Origin: TMED8 sp964468005
GTDB taxonomy: Bacteria; Pseudomonadota; Alphaproteobacteria; Rhodospirillales; Casp-alpha2
Length of the DNA stretch: 6,667 nucleotides
NCBI GenBank assembly: GCA_964468005.1
Contig: CAYXUT010000166.1
Location: 1 to 6,667, forward strand
Direction: 5' to 3'
Below the pieces are notes generated by a model. The model made no database searches, had not been told where the DNA came from, and worked only from the letters and a program-made list of their open reading frames with translations. Below are positions 5,270 through 6,667 of this stretch, one piece after another. Both the position numbers and the translations under genes were made by a program. How positions within the stretch are numbered: the first letter of the stretch is position 1; the number at the start of each line of letters is the position of its first letter.

Positions 5270-6667
5270 TTAGCGCCCCTCCCACGGCTCTTGGTTCTCA
5301 AACCCATGGGCAGCTCGTAATACTGTAGAGTCCTCGAAATGACGCCCCGTCAACATAAGACCTACGGGTAATCCGTTGACTTTCCCGCAAGGCACCGAGA
5401 TCGATGGATGCCCCGTCATATTGAAGGGTGCGGTATTCCCGAGCATATCCCACCCAATGTTGAGGGAATCTGCCGGAGTCATATTCGGCTTATCTAGGTG
5501 GGCCGTCATTGGGGTAGTAGGCATGACGAGAATATCAAACTTCTTGAACGCTTCGTCGTATGCTGCCTGAAGTTTTCGCCTTTGGTTTTGCGCTTTGGCG
5601 TAAAGCCGCCCATTGTAGGCCTGGTTTAGATAGTCACCAACTAGTGCGACAAACTTAGCCTGGTGCGGTAGATCGCTGCCTTGAGAAACTAGTGATTTTC
5701 CCAAGGCGTCAGCGAGACTCTCATTGTAAAGGCCTTTCCAATGATAACCAAGGCCGTTGCCATACATGAGGGCCGCCAGACCTCCTGTCATTAGCGCCCA
5801 AACTATCCCGCCGGCCTCAAGGTGTGCGGGTACTGAGACTTCTTCGGTATGGGCCCCAAGTTTTTTTAAGGACTTTACGGCCTCTTTGACTTTTCCGTCC
5901 ACGCCGGGCTCAGATACGGGCGTGGCAAACCCTTCCTTCACGATGCCAAAACGTAGGTCATTGATGGTTCCACCGAGGCTCTCTACGAAACTGTTTTGTA
6001 CCGGGATACTATATTGTCGAGGATCCATAGGGTCCTTCCCCGCTATTACGTCGAGAAGCAGAGCTGTGTCTGCCACAGTCCGTGCCATGGGCCCAACGTG
6101 GTCAAAAGAATTGTCAATGCCGACAACGCCGGTATAGGGAACTAGGCTGTGCGTGGGTTTAAGTCCTACTACACCGCACCAGGATGCAGGGATCCGTATT
6201 GAACCTCCCTGATCACCTCCAATCGTGAGATCAATGTCTGCATAGGATAACGCTGCACCCGAGCCGGCCGACGAACCTCCTGCTAGGTGCTTGTGATTGT
6301 GGGGATTAAGGGTAGGGCCGTACGCACTAGTATGGCCGCCACCGGAGAACGCGAAGTTGTCCATATTAAGAATAGCCGTGATGTGGCCACCCTCCTCTAG
6401 TATACGGTTAATGACCGTGGCATCAACGTCGGGGACATAACCACCGAGCACCAATGACCCACATGACATTGGAACGCCTGCGATGCAAACGTTGTCCTTG
6501 ATACCGATGCGCTTTCCCAAGAGCCTACCTGTGCGGGCGCCTTGAATCGAACATTCCCGGACTATGGCATTCAGGGGGTCCTTGCCTCTATATGGCCGCG
6601 CCCCAGGGTCGCGATCTGTAAAGCGGACCCGGGGTAAATTTGATGGCGCTTGGTCCAGTGTATCGAG
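5270..6667 (-). CDS. Amidase-signature family hydrolase, 5' partial
   Basis: This enzyme hydrolyses a C-N amide bond through a Ser-cisSer-Lys triad; it is probably cytoplasmic. The frame is open to the right edge, giving 465 visible residues and no start codon that can be trusted. A TTG at 6520 is internal, because family-like sequence (PLNAIVRECSIQGA and others) precedes it. Triad residues in visible numbering are Lys57 in GIKDN, Ser132 in GGSSAGSG and Ser156 in GGDQGGSIRIPA. Their spacing (99 and 24 residues before the nucleophile) matches the amidase-signature family, for example fatty acid amide hydrolase. Other typical segments are FSGGGHTSAYGPTLNPHN, GVVGLKPTHSLVPYTG and, near the end, FNMTGHPSISVPCG. 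A GatA role is unlikely: there is no gatB or gatC nearby and the sequence looks like stand-alone acetamidase-type enzymes. The substrate is unknown. The C-terminus is complete at the TAG complementary to 5270-5272. Confidence 0.93.
   Translation of the reverse strand, partial: LDTLDQAPSNLPRVRFTDRDPGARPYRGKDPLNAIVRECSIQGARTGRLLGKRIGIKDNVCIAGVPMSCGSLVLGGYVPDVDATVINRILEEGGHITAILNMDNFAFSGGGHTSAYGPTLNPHNHKHLAGGSSAGSGAALSYADIDLTIGGDQGGSIRIPASWCGVVGLKPTHSLVPYTGVVGIDNSFDHVGPMARTVADTALLLDVIAGKDPMDPRQYSIPVQNSFVESLGGTINDLRFGIVKEGFATPVSEPGVDGKVKEAVKSLKKLGAHTEEVSVPAHLEAGGIVWALMTGGLAALMYGNGLGYHWKGLYNESLADALGKSLVSQGSDLPHQAKFVALVGDYLNQAYNGRLYAKAQNQRRKLQAAYDEAFKKFDILVMPTTPMTAHLDKPNMTPADSLNIGWDMLGNTAPFNMTGHPSISVPCGKVNGLPVGLMLTGRHFEDSTVLRAAHGFENQEPWEGR

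Noticed and set aside
5170..5281. Inverted GAGGGGC/GCCCCTC pair spanning the convergent gap, and a GGCCGGCC palindrome near 5193
   Set aside because: The pair is short, far apart and partly inside coding sequence; the palindrome is only a chance-level restriction-type site.
6518..6520. TTG as start of a complete 416-residue amidase
   Set aside because: Family-like sequence continues upstream in frame for 49 more codons to the window edge, so the gene is 5' partial.

Overview
The window looks like bacterial chromosome from an organism that uses selenocysteine, with roughly balanced base composition by eye. The gene content (class II fumarase, DUF502/COG2928 membrane protein, amidase-signature hydrolase, cyclase-family hydrolase) would suit a proteobacterium or a related uncultured, perhaps marine, lineage. 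The sequence alone does not fix the taxon. I see no mobile element, tRNA, rRNA or CRISPR.

Left arm (1-2582, plus strand): a tight three-gene set, probably one operon. It holds (a) a cyclase-family (kynurenine formamidase-like) metal hydrolase cut at its 5' end by the window edge, (b) a 362-residue protein of unknown function, and (c) a UGSC-family selenoprotein. Gene (c) is the main discovery. Two apparently separate small ORFs (2037-2321 and from 2352 to 2582) are one 181-codon gene interrupted only by an in-frame TGA at 2319-2321. The TGA lies exactly at the family's U/C-G-x-C redox motif, here U-G-A-C. A hairpin at 2328-2354 has the position, loop and bulge of a bacterial SECIS element; its loop G and U sit at positions 23 and 24 counted from the U of the UGA, as I remember for E. 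coli fdhF. An ordinary gene caller would break this gene in two.

Middle (2583-4503): a short intergenic stretch, then class II fumarase (fumC) on the minus strand with a weak intrinsic terminator, then a divergent non-coding region of about 330 bases before the next gene.

Right arm (4504-6667): a DUF502 two-helix membrane protein on the plus strand converges on an amidase-signature hydrolase on the minus strand. The amidase reads open to the right edge, so its start lies outside the window; its Lys-Ser-Ser triad is intact.

How the genes work together: the left operon pairs a hydrolase with a protein of unknown function and a small redox-type selenoprotein, which suggests an uncharacterised pathway; the substrate cannot be read from sequence. 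Fumarase belongs to central metabolism and the DUF502 protein to the membrane, and neither shows a link to the operon. The amidase may belong to a similar peripheral hydrolytic pathway, but this is only inference.
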